Positions 43,590-52,809 of a DNA stretch of 64,000 nt are shown piece by piece. The DNA comes from Chitinophaga sp. (GTDB lineage: Bacteria; Bacteroidota; Bacteroidia; Chitinophagales; Chitinophagaceae). Both the position numbers and the translations under genes were made by a program. The stretch covers positions 1 to 64,000 of the forward strand of contig NZ_JAFAIX010000011.1 of the NCBI RefSeq assembly GCF_019236475.1. The letters are read 5' to 3'. The first letter of the stretch is position 1. Each line of letters opens with the position of its first letter. The notes under the pieces were generated by a model. It was not told where the DNA came from. It made no database searches and saw only the letters and a list, made by a program, of their open reading frames with translations.

Positions 43590-45938
43590 TTATTTCTTCT
43601 TCGTACTGCGAACGTAGTCTTGCAAATAGCTACACTGATCAAATACTTCCTGGTACTGCTGCGTTTGCACATAATTAGCGGTTAGTACTGGGAAATAACG
43701 GTTACGCATCAACGCATTATAATACTTCTTGGAGTCTTCATTTTCTGGCACGTGCTTCTGTGAACAACGGGCGGCGAGGAAAAGGCATCTTGCCTTAAAC
43801 TCCTTGTCTGTTGCAGCTTGGGCAGCCTTTGCATAGAAGATCTCTGCATCATACACACCATAGTACTGTCTTTCAAAAGGATCTTTTTCACGTGCAGTCG
43901 TATACCACTCTGTACTATGTCTGTAATCCTTCAGGAAGTAATAGGTTTTACCATAGTAGGAAAGATTGAAAAGGCCGGTGGCCAGCTTATGATAAACCTT
44001 CGGATCTACTGGAGTGGTCTTGGTTTTCGCGATTAAATTCACCATCTGTTCACAAAACTGCGAGATGGTAATTTTGGAACGATTACTTGGTGTCTCCTTA
44101 TCATCTCCAAAATCTTGCAACTGATCCACAAACACCTGGTAAGAAACCGGCTGATCTTTCACAGGTACTTTTTTCAGATATGGCAATGCAGCCGTAAAGT
44201 TGTTCACACGCATGAAAGCTCGGCCAATCAAGAGGTTCATGTTCTGACCTTTCGGGAGATAGCTGGCCAAATAACTCTCATAGGCCGATTTATTACCACC
44301 TTTCATGAAATCGCTGAAGGCAATTAATTGCTCTGCGGTCATTTGATCACTCAGCATGTCTTCAGCGCCATAAGGAGGAGTACCCAGGTGAATAGAGTCA
44401 CAACGGCCACGCACCAACGCTTCTTTCACGTAATCGCCCTGTTTACGATAGGCAGGCGCAAGCACGGATGTCAACAGGTTACGATATGCTTTATTGAAAA
44501 ACACTTCTTTATCCACATTGTACCATCTTTCAGGATTTTGCTTTGCCAATCTGGTATCCAACCATTTGAGGGAAGGCAGCAACTGCGCTTCGAAAGCAGG
44601 ATCAATTTTTTGCTGTTGATTTACAGTCACCAATATTTTCACCAGTTCCCAAGCATCTTTTACAGCAGGATCGGAAATAGAATACTTGCTCAGCCTGGAT
44701 TTCGCTCCGGCCATATCTCTCCTTACATATGCGATATAAGCGGCGCTCAGCTTCCAGTAATCTGGATCTTTTACATTGCCTTTGTCGGCAATACTATCTG
44801 TAAAACGCTGGAGCTGCTTGACATATGGTTTATAGGCTGTATCTCCAGGCGAATGGTAGTAATAAGAATAGTTATAATATCCCAGGGCGATACCAGTACT
44901 ATCAATTTCTTTCTGTATAGCTGGGGTCATGTATTCATCTTCCAGCTTATTAATTTCTCTTGCCAGCAGTACGTTCATAGCGGGCGACTGCGGATCTAGC
45001 TGATTCACTGTACGCAATGCGGAGATATCTATCGTAGGAGTAGCAAAGCTGAAAATAGCCACTACATTGGCTTTCTCCTTATTATTCCGGCAAAGTGGAA
45101 ATACATCTTTCGCGGCAGTATTGCTCCACATAATATTGGTAAACGCCATCCGACGCTGACTCGCAGCATTCTCAAATACTTTTGAAAACACATAAGCCGC
45201 ATTTACAGAATCCTTCAAACGCAGTAAAGCGCCGCCTTTCAGCGCAAGGGCCTTATTATAAATCAGGGAATTAGGTGTCGCTTTTGAGAAATCACGATCG
45301 AATGACTGAATGGTTTCTGCATACGCTTTGGTATAATGCTTTAAGCGCAGCAATTGGAATTTATAACGTTGTGCAATTTCTTTATCCTTTACACCAGGCA
45401 CCAGCTCTGTACCTTGCTTCAGCAGTTGCTGCATAGGGATGGTGTTATCTACCGGGTCTGCCCAACGATCTTCAATATTCACGTACTTCTCACAGTCTTT
45501 CGCAAACAACAGGTAACGCGCAGCCTCTTTGTTTTTTCCTTCTTTCAGGAATTGCGCAAAACCGTTATTTTTCACACTATCTGGAAACATACAGTCATTT
45601 CCACCCGCACTGCACGCAGATACTTGCGCCATTTGTTCGCGGCTGTAATGATAGATATATTTGAAAATATCATCCGTGGAGATGCCTTTCTCTCCTGTAT
45701 AATTTTTCCACTCTTCCACATTGGATTGCCATTCAGGAGACACCTCATCATCATACCACCGTTCAAGAGAAGTATAAAAAAATGGTTCGTAACCCTGCCC
45801 TTTCAGGTATGGATTGAAATAGGAAATGTAATAATCATATGGGTCCGTATCTCCGCCACAGGAAAGGGTATAGATGATGTTCCCGAAAAAAACAGCTAAA
45901 AAGCTAATTGAAAAGACGATACACTTTTTGTAATTCAT
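43590..45938 (-). CDS. Large helical protein of unknown function
   Basis: The 782-residue protein has an N-terminal hydrophobic segment (about 5-25) ending in TLSCGG, a possible lipobox. The rest is mostly alpha-helical with TPR-like spacing (AYVFSKVFENAASQRRMAFTNIMW, AYLFLAARCSQKH-type stretches) and many Tyr, Lys and Asp. I do not recognise a family. I use the ATG at 45938 (MNYKK), which overlaps the preceding gene by 35 bases; the frame extends to 45968 without better support. It is the third gene of a trmH-lipoprotein operon. Confidence 0.7.
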   Translation of the reverse strand: MNYKKCIVFSISFLAVFFGNIIYTLSCGGDTDPYDYYISYFNPYLKGQGYEPFFYTSLERWYDDEVSPEWQSNVEEWKNYTGEKGISTDDIFKYIYHYSREQMAQVSACSAGGNDCMFPDSVKNNGFAQFLKEGKNKEAARYLLFAKDCEKYVNIEDRWADPVDNTIPMQQLLKQGTELVPGVKDKEIAQRYKFQLLRLKHYTKAYAETIQSFDRDFSKATPNSLIYNKALALKGGALLRLKDSVNAAYVFSKVFENAASQRRMAFTNIMWSNTAAKDVFPLCRNNKEKANVVAIFSFATPTIDISALRTVNQLDPQSPAMNVLLAREINKLEDEYMTPAIQKEIDSTGIALGYYNYSYYYHSPGDTAYKPYVKQLQRFTDSIADKGNVKDPDYWKLSAAYIAYVRRDMAGAKSRLSKYSISDPAVKDAWELVKILVTVNQQQKIDPAFEAQLLPSLKWLDTRLAKQNPERWYNVDKEVFFNKAYRNLLTSVLAPAYRKQGDYVKEALVRGRCDSIHLGTPPYGAEDMLSDQMTAEQLIAFSDFMKGGNKSAYESYLASYLPKGQNMNLLIGRAFMRVNNFTAALPYLKKVPVKDQPVSYQVFVDQLQDFGDDKETPSNRSKITISQFCEQMVNLIAKTKTTPVDPKVYHKLATGLFNLSYYGKTYYFLKDYRHSTEWYTTAREKDPFERQYYGVYDAEIFYAKAAQAATDKEFKARCLFLAARCSQKHVPENEDSKKYYNALMRNRYFPVLTANYVQTQQYQEVFDQCSYLQDYVRSTKKK

Positions 45939-46944
45939 GCAATGGATAATTGTCCAGGGTAGCAGCATCGAGATGATAGAAAATGACCGTTGGGTTATAT
46001 GACTGTCGTTGTGCGGAAATAAGTTGCGCTGCGTCTTCCAGCAGTTTTACGTTGGTAATTTCGCGGCGAAGTTCACTGCCTTTTTTCAGCATGTAACCAT
46101 TGATTAGGGTATCTTTCTGTACTACAAAAAGCTGCCTGCCATGAGGTATAAACAAATTTTTATTTTCAAGTTCCCGTGTGCCTACACTTCTCAGAATGCC
46201 TTTGTACTGGTTGTTTTCAAACAATACGGTCCACTGAAAAAGCGGTAAAGCGATGTCCAAAGGTAAAGGATAATTTGAAATACGGTTGTTACCAATATAG
46301 GATTCCAACGTACTGATATCCAGTATAGAGTTATGATCCCCTGGTTTACGAAGATCTCCCATATTATAACACATGAGCAATCCCTTATTCACAGGCGGAA
46401 TGCCGCTACTACCCGTATATTTTATCTGGTGCATACGAATGGTAGCGGATATTTCTTTCCCTTTAAAGAAGGGTAATCGTTGCAAGGCTTGCAGATATCG
46501 GAAGTAGGTTTCCCTGGTATTTTTGGTCCAGTCACAATCGATCTGGATTTCTGTGATATGTTTATTAGGGAGACTACTACATAACTGGCTGAGTAGTTTC
46601 TCTGTTTTCTGCGCCAGTTGCACTGCCATGGTGGTATCTGGAGTATTCCAGATTTCATTCATCAGGAATACGACAGGCACAATTTCCTGATCGGCTGGTA
46701 GTGGCTGCTGTTGCTGAAAAAGAGCAACAGGTACGGCCTCTCCGGCTTTCTCTCCTGGGGCCACATCAAACATCTTCACATATAGTTTCCGGGCCGGCAA
46801 CTGTTGGAGATAGGCCAGTTCTGTGGCATTTCCCGTCCAGCTTTGTTTCCAGAAATAAAATGCAGGAGTCACCTGCCGCGAACCAGTAGGTTTGCAGGCG
46901 GTCAACAAGAACAACAGGGAAAAAATAATCAGGAGATATCTCAT
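45904..46944 (-). CDS. Lipoprotein of unknown function
   Basis: The 346-residue protein has a classic lipobox (LLFLLTACKPT, Cys at about 17). The mature part alternates strands and helices and shows ITEIQIDCDWTKNTRETYFRYLQALQ and GLLMCYNMGD. That pattern suggests a TIM barrel of the glycoside-hydrolase-like type seen in hypothetical Bacteroidota proteins, but no catalytic pair is certain. It overlaps trmH by four bases and the large helical protein gene by 35, so the three are coupled and the two unknowns probably work together. Confidence 0.72.
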   Translation of the reverse strand: MRYLLIIFSLLFLLTACKPTGSRQVTPAFYFWKQSWTGNATELAYLQQLPARKLYVKMFDVAPGEKAGEAVPVALFQQQQPLPADQEIVPVVFLMNEIWNTPDTTMAVQLAQKTEKLLSQLCSSLPNKHITEIQIDCDWTKNTRETYFRYLQALQRLPFFKGKEISATIRMHQIKYTGSSGIPPVNKGLLMCYNMGDLRKPGDHNSILDISTLESYIGNNRISNYPLPLDIALPLFQWTVLFENNQYKGILRSVGTRELENKNLFIPHGRQLFVVQKDTLINGYMLKKGSELRREITNVKLLEDAAQLISAQRQSYNPTVIFYHLDAATLDNYPLHELQKVYRLFN

Positions 46945-47681
46945 ATGAGTAAACGACCACAGATAATACCCGTAGCTACAGCGGCATTGAGCGACTCCGC
47001 CCCGCCCACTCTGGGTATGGTAATTTTATGCGTAGATGCCGCAATCACCTCATCCGACAAGCCTCTGCCCTCGTTGCCGATCAACAAAATACCCTCAGTC
47101 AGCCGGGAGTATTCTGTTATATCCTTGCCATGAAGGGTAGCTGCATAGGAAGGTAATGACGTCTGCGCCAGCATTTCCTTAATATCGGTCTCGACTATAC
47201 GAACCCTGGCAATACTGCCCATGGTGGCCTGTATGGTCTTGGGATTATACACATCCACACAATCCGGAGAACAAATGATTTGGGAAATGCCAAACCAGTC
47301 GGCTATACGAATAATGGTGCCCATATTGCCTGGGTCCTGGATGGCTTCCAGCGCCAGCACCAGTTGCCCAGATGCAGGCACGGTATAGGAAACCGCTGGC
47401 ATATCCAGCAAGGCCATGGCCCTGTTTGGAGTTGTCAGTGCAGATAATTGTTTCAGCACATGCTCTTCCACAGTATACACAGCATCCGCAGGGAGTTTCC
47501 CCAATGCTGCCGCATGCTGCGCCACCCATTCGGCAGTAGCATATACGGCTTTTACGGGCATTCCCGCCAATATCAGCTCCTGGACAATTTTATCTCCTTC
47601 GGCGATATACTGGCTGGATTTTTGCCTGTTTTTTTTGTGCTGTAATGATTGAATATATTTAATTTGCGCCTTTGACAACAT
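46941..47681 (-). CDS. TrmH/SpoU-family RNA 2'-O-methyltransferase
   Basis: The 246-residue protein has an N-terminal substrate-binding domain (KIQYIQSLQHKKNRQ-like start, FIAEGDKIVQEL type). The SPOUT knot motifs follow: QDPGNMGTIIRIADWFG (motif 1), LLIGNEGRGLSDEVI (motif 2) and IPRVGGAESLNAAVATGIICG (motif 3). The target may be a 23S rRNA or tRNA ribose; it cannot be identified here. It heads an operon with the two unknown genes and is divergent from the TamL-like gene, with 102 bases between starts. Confidence 0.9.
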   Translation of the reverse strand: MLSKAQIKYIQSLQHKKNRQKSSQYIAEGDKIVQELILAGMPVKAVYATAEWVAQHAAALGKLPADAVYTVEEHVLKQLSALTTPNRAMALLDMPAVSYTVPASGQLVLALEAIQDPGNMGTIIRIADWFGISQIICSPDCVDVYNPKTIQATMGSIARVRIVETDIKEMLAQTSLPSYAATLHGKDITEYSRLTEGILLIGNEGRGLSDEVIAASTHKITIPRVGGAESLNAAVATGIICGRLLI

Positions 47682-47686
47682 GGGCC

Positions 47687-47717
47687 CAAACCTACACGTT
47701 TTCTTTTAATCAGCCAA
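47687..47717 (-). promoter_or_regulatory. Promoter of the trmH operon, probably leaderless
   Basis: On the minus strand, TTG (47717-47715) and TAGGTTTG (47694-47687) are 20 bases apart. The predicted start, near 47683, is within two bases of the ATG at 47681. Confidence 0.6.
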
Positions 47718-47783
47718 GAACAGGCCGTGTAGCCCACATGTCAGCATTTCCTTTTAAAAGATTTAATAACGTTTTCGCCCGTG

Positions 47784-50219
47784 ATGCAGCCGCCAAAAAA
47801 ATTAAGGACAGTCCTGCTGAATTATTTGCTGTTACTGCTCGTAATACTGACGCTGGGCGCCTGCTCCAATACTAAATACCTGCAACAGAACCAAACACTG
47901 TACGTAAGTAGTAAAGTAAGTGTTCAGGGAGACCTGATGACCGCCGAAAAACAGGATATCCGCAGTGCATTATCCTCCAAATCCTTAATGGTACAGCAAC
48001 CCAACTCCAAACTGTTGGGTACCCGTATCAAAGTATGGCTGTATAATCAGAAGTATAACGAGAAAAAATCCAACTGGTTCTGGAACCTCATGCTCTCCAA
48101 ACGTAACCTGGAAGAACCTTCCATATACGACAGCTCCAAAACCAAGGAAGCCATCGACCGCATGACCTCCTACCTGCACAACCAGGGCTATTTCTACGCT
48201 ACCGTTACTGCCGCTGCCTCCACTAAAGGCCGGAAAGCAAGCGTGGTGTATAGTGCCAATACTGGCAAGAACTTCGTCATCGACCGCATTACCTATAATA
48301 TCCCGGACACTAATATCCTGAATGTGGTAAAGGCACACGAAAACCTTTCCCTTATCCAGAAAGGGACAGCATTCAAATCGTCCAACTTCAGCAGCGAAAG
48401 GGAACGCCTTACCCGCATCATCAAAGATGCTGGCTACTATAAATTCAGCAGAGACGCGATCGAATTCAGTGTGGATACCCTGAACAAAGCACTGTTCAAA
48501 AACCCACTGAACCCATTCGAAGGAGTGGTCAATATCTTCCAGGAAAACAAAGGGCGAGAAAAACCGACCATGAATGTGGAAGTGATTGTAAAGAACCCGG
48601 AAGACAGCGCTACATCAGAATGGCAGAAATATTTTATTCGGAAGATATACGCCTATCCTGATTATCCGATCAATGGCAATCCAAATGATCCTACTTTTAA
48701 AGAGGATGCCCGCAAATACATTACCATCCGGCAACACCAGGAGATGCTGCGCCCGAAAATATTATCCAAATCCATCCTCCTGCGTCCGGGCGAAGTGTAT
48801 TCCATTCAACAGTACAATAATACCGTTAACAAACTATACGACCTGGGCCTGTGGCTCTTCGTAACGCTGCAATACAAAGAAGCGAAGGATACTAGTAACT
48901 CCCTCGATGCTTATCTCTTCCTGACTCCCCGTAAGAAACAGGAGTTAGGGGTGAATTTTGAGGTGAGCAATAGCTCGGACTATCTGCTGGGTAGTGGCGT
49001 GAGCTTGAACTATCGCCATATCAACCTAAGCAAAAGCGCTACCCAATTCGGTTTCAGCTTAAACACAGGTATAGAACTTATCAAGGACCAGAATAATAAA
49101 TGGGCTTTACAATCCAAGGAAATCGGTGGTGAATTCGGATTCACCTGGCCACGGTTTGCCCTGCCTTTCAATATTCACCAGAACCCGCGTTCTAATGTGA
49201 AAACCAGGCTGACAGTGGGCGCCAACTATCTCTCCCGTGTGCAGAAGTTCGATATCACCAATATCAATCTCTCTTACGGCTACGACTGGAATTCCAGTAA
49301 CTACCGCCGCTGGATAGTTAGGCCATTCACATTGAACTATGTAGGTGTTATCCTGAACCAGGCCTTCAAGGACACCATCGTGGACCCAAACCCTTATCTG
49401 AAGCGCAGCTTCGAACCGGCGCTCATTGGTGGGGAAAACATTTCTTATATCTACAGTAATAATGATGTGCTGCATCAGCGCCATTATAGCTATTTCCGCA
49501 TAAACCTGGAGGAATCCGGCCTTTGGCTGAATGGGATCAATAGCCTTGTGGGCGCTGTTTCCAGCAAGAAAGGTAACCTGGAAACGATGACCAATGTGAG
49601 TATTTCCAATTTTGTGAAGCTGGAGGCTGACTACAGACACTATTGGAAGATAAACCAACACAGTGGCTTGGCTACACGTGCATATGCGGGAATCGGCATT
49701 CCGTATAGCTATTCACAGGTACTCCCTTACGTGCGTCAGTTTACAGCAGGCGGTCCTAACAGTATCCGCGCCTGGAGACTCCGTACATTGGGCCCTGGCG
49801 CATTTAAAGACAGTTCCGCTACTGCAAAAATATTCCCTGATCAAACCGGCGACATGAAGCTGGAAGGCAACGTGGAATATCGTTTCGATCTGTTAAGAAT
49901 GTTCGGTGGAAGTGTAAACCTGAAAGGGGCTACCTTCCTGGATATGGGTAATATCTGGATGGTAAAGGCCGACTCTACCCGCCCTGGGTCTGAGTTTCGT
50001 CTCAATCAACTGTATCACGACCTCGCAGTAGGTACTGGTGTGGGTGTCCGACTGGATTTCAGCTACTTCCTCATACGCCTCGACTGGGGTATTCCTCTGA
50101 AAGTACCTTATTTCACCGGCAATAAAAACGGCTGGTATATAAGCCAGTGGGATCTTGGCAGTGCTGTATGGAGAAGAAATAATATTATCTGGAACGTGGC
50201 CATCGGCTATCCGTTCTAA
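47784..50219 (+). CDS. BamA/TamA-family outer membrane lipoprotein (TamL-like)
   Basis: The 811-residue Omp85 protein has a lipoprotein signal peptide with Cys27 (LTLGACSNT), POTRA-like repeats (about 40-330, for example AIDRMTSYLHNQGYFYATV and RLTRIIKDAGYYKF), and a C-terminal 16-strand barrel with VRQFTAGGPNSIRAWR (the lid-lock motif region). It ends in an aromatic WNVAIGYPF. An acylated TamA, called TamL, is known from this phylum and works in outer membrane protein assembly with TamB. No tamB gene is adjacent. A GTG just before the ATG is an alternative start. Confidence 0.87.
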   Translation: MQPPKKLRTVLLNYLLLLLVILTLGACSNTKYLQQNQTLYVSSKVSVQGDLMTAEKQDIRSALSSKSLMVQQPNSKLLGTRIKVWLYNQKYNEKKSNWFWNLMLSKRNLEEPSIYDSSKTKEAIDRMTSYLHNQGYFYATVTAAASTKGRKASVVYSANTGKNFVIDRITYNIPDTNILNVVKAHENLSLIQKGTAFKSSNFSSERERLTRIIKDAGYYKFSRDAIEFSVDTLNKALFKNPLNPFEGVVNIFQENKGREKPTMNVEVIVKNPEDSATSEWQKYFIRKIYAYPDYPINGNPNDPTFKEDARKYITIRQHQEMLRPKILSKSILLRPGEVYSIQQYNNTVNKLYDLGLWLFVTLQYKEAKDTSNSLDAYLFLTPRKKQELGVNFEVSNSSDYLLGSGVSLNYRHINLSKSATQFGFSLNTGIELIKDQNNKWALQSKEIGGEFGFTWPRFALPFNIHQNPRSNVKTRLTVGANYLSRVQKFDITNINLSYGYDWNSSNYRRWIVRPFTLNYVGVILNQAFKDTIVDPNPYLKRSFEPALIGGENISYIYSNNDVLHQRHYSYFRINLEESGLWLNGINSLVGAVSSKKGNLETMTNVSISNFVKLEADYRHYWKINQHSGLATRAYAGIGIPYSYSQVLPYVRQFTAGGPNSIRAWRLRTLGPGAFKDSSATAKIFPDQTGDMKLEGNVEYRFDLLRMFGGSVNLKGATFLDMGNIWMVKADSTRPGSEFRLNQLYHDLAVGTGVGVRLDFSYFLIRLDWGIPLKVPYFTGNKNGWYISQWDLGSAVWRRNNIIWNVAIGYPF

Positions 50220-50228
50220 AATCTACTG

Positions 50229-50302
50229 CCTGCCCGCGGCAGGGGCGACGAAAAAAAATAAAAAAGCGCAAATGACGTCTGCGACATCATTTGCGCTTTT
50301 TT
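50229..50302. repeat. Two-hairpin intergenic element, copy 2
   Basis: Hairpin B is degenerate here (CCTGCC 50229-50234 with 50238-50243, then GGCGACG). It is followed by an A-rich spacer and hairpin A (50260-50302), a stem of about 19-20 bp with one mismatch or wobble and a TGC loop centred on TGACGTC. It sits between the convergent tamL-like and truB genes and acts as their shared terminator. Confidence 0.75.
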
Positions 50303-50338
50303 GATATAGCATCTTTTATTTATGTAGACACGTAGTAA

Positions 50339-51028
50339 TTATTGTTCTTTCTTCACACTATGCTGTGCAATGAAATCATTCATTTCAACGGCATCTGTCA
50401 GTTTAAATTCGCCAATCCGCGTACGACAAAGACTACTCATATAACCACCTACACCCAAGGCTGCCCCAAAATCGTTTGCCAGGGAACGGATATAGGTACC
50501 CGTACTACAAACCACTCTGAAATGCACCACTGGCATTTCAATATTGGTAATCTCAAATTCAGTGATGGTTACTTTGCGTGGCTCTACCTTTACTTCTACT
50601 CCTTGTCTGGCCAGGTGATAGATAGGCTTTCCATTCTGTTTGATAGCCGAATGAATTGGCGGCAATTGCATGATTTCTCCTAAAAACTGGCTGGTAGCCG
50701 CTTTGATGTCGGCTTCCGTGAGGTGACTGGTATCTTTGAAATTTTCTGGTTCAGATTCCAAGTCAAAAGTAGGCGTAGTAGATCCCAGTGTGAAAGTGCC
50801 GGTATATTCTTTTTCCTGAGCCTGGTACTCATTTATCTTTTTAGTCATTTTACCAGTGCAGCAGATGAGCAGACCTGTTGCCAGTGGATCTAATGTGCCG
50901 GCGTGTCCTACTTTCGCTTTGGTGGTATTTCTTATCTTACGTACAACATCGAAGGAAGTCCAGGTCAGTGGCTTGTTGATCAGTACCACTGCCCCTTCCT
51001 GGAAGTTATTTTTTTCTTCAGTTTGCAT
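50339..51028 (-). CDS. truB: tRNA pseudouridine(55) synthase
   Basis: TruB makes pseudouridine 55 in the T loop of tRNAs. The 229-residue protein has KPLTWTSFDVVRKIR near 19-33, the catalytic Asp47 in GHAGTLDPLATGLL, the YTGTFTLG strand, and CSTGTYIRSLANDFGAALG near 175. The C-terminal PUA-type domain is short or absent, as in many bacteria of this phylum. It is divergent from the methyltransferase gene, and a TATCTTTG lies five bases before its start. Confidence 0.95.
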   Translation of the reverse strand: MQTEEKNNFQEGAVVLINKPLTWTSFDVVRKIRNTTKAKVGHAGTLDPLATGLLICCTGKMTKKINEYQAQEKEYTGTFTLGSTTPTFDLESEPENFKDTSHLTEADIKAATSQFLGEIMQLPPIHSAIKQNGKPIYHLARQGVEVKVEPRKVTITEFEITNIEMPVVHFRVVCSTGTYIRSLANDFGAALGVGGYMSSLCRTRIGEFKLTDAVEMNDFIAQHSVKKEQ

Positions 51029-51032
51029 TTTG

Positions 51033-51040
51033 CAAAGATA
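51033..51040 (-). promoter_or_regulatory. -7 element immediately upstream of truB
   Basis: On the minus strand TATCTTTG (51040-51033) ends four bases before the truB ATG at 51028, so the transcript may be leaderless. The -33 region has no TTTG at the usual distance. Confidence 0.5.
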
Positions 51041-51102
51041 GCTTTAAGCAATCAGCTTTCAGCTTTTGCTTTTTTTACCTATTTTCACGGAATTTTCAAA
51101 CC

Positions 51103-51900
51103 ATGTCGTTACAACATCATACAGACGCTAAATTACGTTACCAGCAACAGGTAGAAAATTCCCGCGACTACGTGATACCTTTTATCCAACAGGAATTCCC
51201 TCAAATGAAGGGACTTCGTGTAATGGAAGTAGGTTGCGGAGAAGGGGGAGTATTAACTCCGTTCCTGGAAAATGGCTGCCAGTGTGTAGGTGTAGATCTT
51301 GTACCCTATAGAATTGAGCTAGCCAACAGCTTCCTGGGAGATTATGTCTCCAGCGGACAACTCAAACTCATTGCCAAAAACATTTATGATGTTGATTTCT
51401 TAGGGGAGTTCCGCAACTCCTTCGATATAATCATCCTCAAAGATGCCATTGAACACATCCCTGACCAGGAGAAGATTGTGGGCCATATGAAGCAATTGCT
51501 AAGTCCAGGCGGACAAATATACTTTGGCTTTCCACCTTGGTATATGCCGCATGGCGGGCATCAGCAGATCTGTGCCAACAAATTCTTGAGTATGGCTCCT
51601 TATATCCATCTGCTACCAAGGCCCCTGTACAAGGGTATGCTGAAAGCATTCAAAGAACATGAACTGACCATCAAAGATCTGATGGAAGTAAAAGATACCG
51701 GCATCTCCATAGAAAGATTTGAAAGAATCGTAAAACGTCAGGGCTACAACATCACCCAACGACGTCTCTATCTGATCAACCCTATTTATAAATATAAATT
51801 CGGTGTGAGTGCCAAAAAGCAATGGGGCCCAATAGCCGCCATTCCTTACTTCAGAGATTTCCTGACCACTTGTGTGTATTACATGATTAAGCCACAATAA
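51103..51900 (+). CDS. Class I SAM-dependent methyltransferase
   Basis: The 265-residue protein has motif I VMEVGCGEGG (about 36-45), an acidic end of strand 2 (VGVDLVPYRIELAN), motif II near FDIIILKDAIEHI (about 108-120) and LLSPGGQIYFGFPPW (motif III). The C-terminal part (QQICANKFLSMAPYIHLLP) resembles methyltransferases of cell-surface polysaccharides or lipids, but the substrate is unknown. It stands alone, divergent from truB and convergent with aroE. Confidence 0.85.
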   Translation: MSLQHHTDAKLRYQQQVENSRDYVIPFIQQEFPQMKGLRVMEVGCGEGGVLTPFLENGCQCVGVDLVPYRIELANSFLGDYVSSGQLKLIAKNIYDVDFLGEFRNSFDIIILKDAIEHIPDQEKIVGHMKQLLSPGGQIYFGFPPWYMPHGGHQQICANKFLSMAPYIHLLPRPLYKGMLKAFKEHELTIKDLMEVKDTGISIERFERIVKRQGYNITQRRLYLINPIYKYKFGVSAKKQWGPIAAIPYFRDFLTTCVYYMIKPQ

Positions 51901-51913
51901 AAAAGAGGCTGTG

Positions 51914-51993
51914 ATAAACAAAAGGGAAGTGACAAAGTCACTTCCCTTTTGTTTATTTCTTTTTGTCGTTCCTGCCCGCTGGGCAGGAACGAC
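51914..51993. repeat. Two-hairpin intergenic element, copy 3
   Basis: Hairpin A is a 20-bp perfect stem with loop AAA (51914-51956), centred on GTGAC/GTCAC rather than TGACGTC. Hairpin B is a 13-bp perfect stem (51965-51977 with 51981-51993) of GTCGTTCCTGCCC with loop GCT. It lies between the convergent methyltransferase and aroE genes. Confidence 0.8.
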
Positions 51994-52011
51994 AAAAAAG
52001 CGTTTTGCCTT

Positions 52012-52743
52012 CTATTTATTCCAGATTTCCCAAGCCGCTTCTGCCTGTAGAATCAGCATTTCATGCCCATTCTTAATGGTAGCTCCTCTTTCCTTTCCAG
52101 CCAATAAAAACTTGGTTTCAGGCGGGTTATACACCAGGTCGTACAGTAAATGTCTGCTATCGAGGTACTGGTAAGGGATTGGCGGCATATCATCCACATT
52201 AGGATACATACCTAATGGCGTTGTATTGATAATAAGCGTATTGGCAGCCATATCTTCCTGGGTCAGCGCATCATAGGCCACCGCATTGGGGCCAGCCTTC
52301 CTACTCACTAAAGTAAAGGAGATATTCAGTTGTTGCAGCGCGTACATCACTGCTTTTGCGGCGCCACCGGTACCCAATACCAAGGCACGGGTATGATGCG
52401 GTTGCAGCAAAGGTTTCAAAGAATTCGTAAACCCAATAACATCTGTATTGTAGCCAATTTTCCGCCCCTCTTCAAAACGGATGCAATTCACTGCGCCAAT
52501 ATGTTTTACCGCATCGCTGAGTTCATCCAGGAAGGGGATGACTACTTCTTTATAGGGAATAGTTACATTCAGTCCCACCAGATCCGGCTGCTGTTGCAAC
52601 AATGCCGGGAAAGCGGCAATTTCCGGGATAGGGAAATTCTCATATTGACAGCCTGTAATCTGTTCCTTGTTGAATTTCTCTGCGAAGTACCCTTTTGAGA
52701 AGGAGTGGCTGAGTGGGTATCCGATAAGACCGTATGTTTTCAT
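52012..52743 (-). CDS. aroE: Shikimate dehydrogenase
   Basis: AroE reduces 3-dehydroshikimate with NADPH in aromatic amino acid synthesis. The 243-residue protein is slightly short but complete: GLIGYPLSHSFSK (5-17), the catalytic Lys65 in NVTIPYKE, GYNTDVIGF near 98, and the nucleotide-binding LVLGTGGAAKAVMYAL near 122. It ends with MLILQAEAAWEIWN, typical of AroE. It is followed downstream by the two-hairpin element copy 3 and preceded by copy 4. Confidence 0.94.
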   Translation of the reverse strand: MKTYGLIGYPLSHSFSKGYFAEKFNKEQITGCQYENFPIPEIAAFPALLQQQPDLVGLNVTIPYKEVVIPFLDELSDAVKHIGAVNCIRFEEGRKIGYNTDVIGFTNSLKPLLQPHHTRALVLGTGGAAKAVMYALQQLNISFTLVSRKAGPNAVAYDALTQEDMAANTLIINTTPLGMYPNVDDMPPIPYQYLDSRHLLYDLVYNPPETKFLLAGKERGATIKNGHEMLILQAEAAWEIWNK

Positions 52744-52809
52744 ACAGTAATTTAGTTGATAGTTAATAAAGGGTGTGTATCAAAAAATGAAGGCTAAACG
52801 CTGCTGTCT

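Noticed and set aside
47145..47170. AATGACGTCTGCG inside the trmH gene, identical to the core of the two-hairpin element
   Set aside because: It lies within a conserved coding region, has no complementary arm and no neighbouring GC-rich hairpin, so the match is probably chance.
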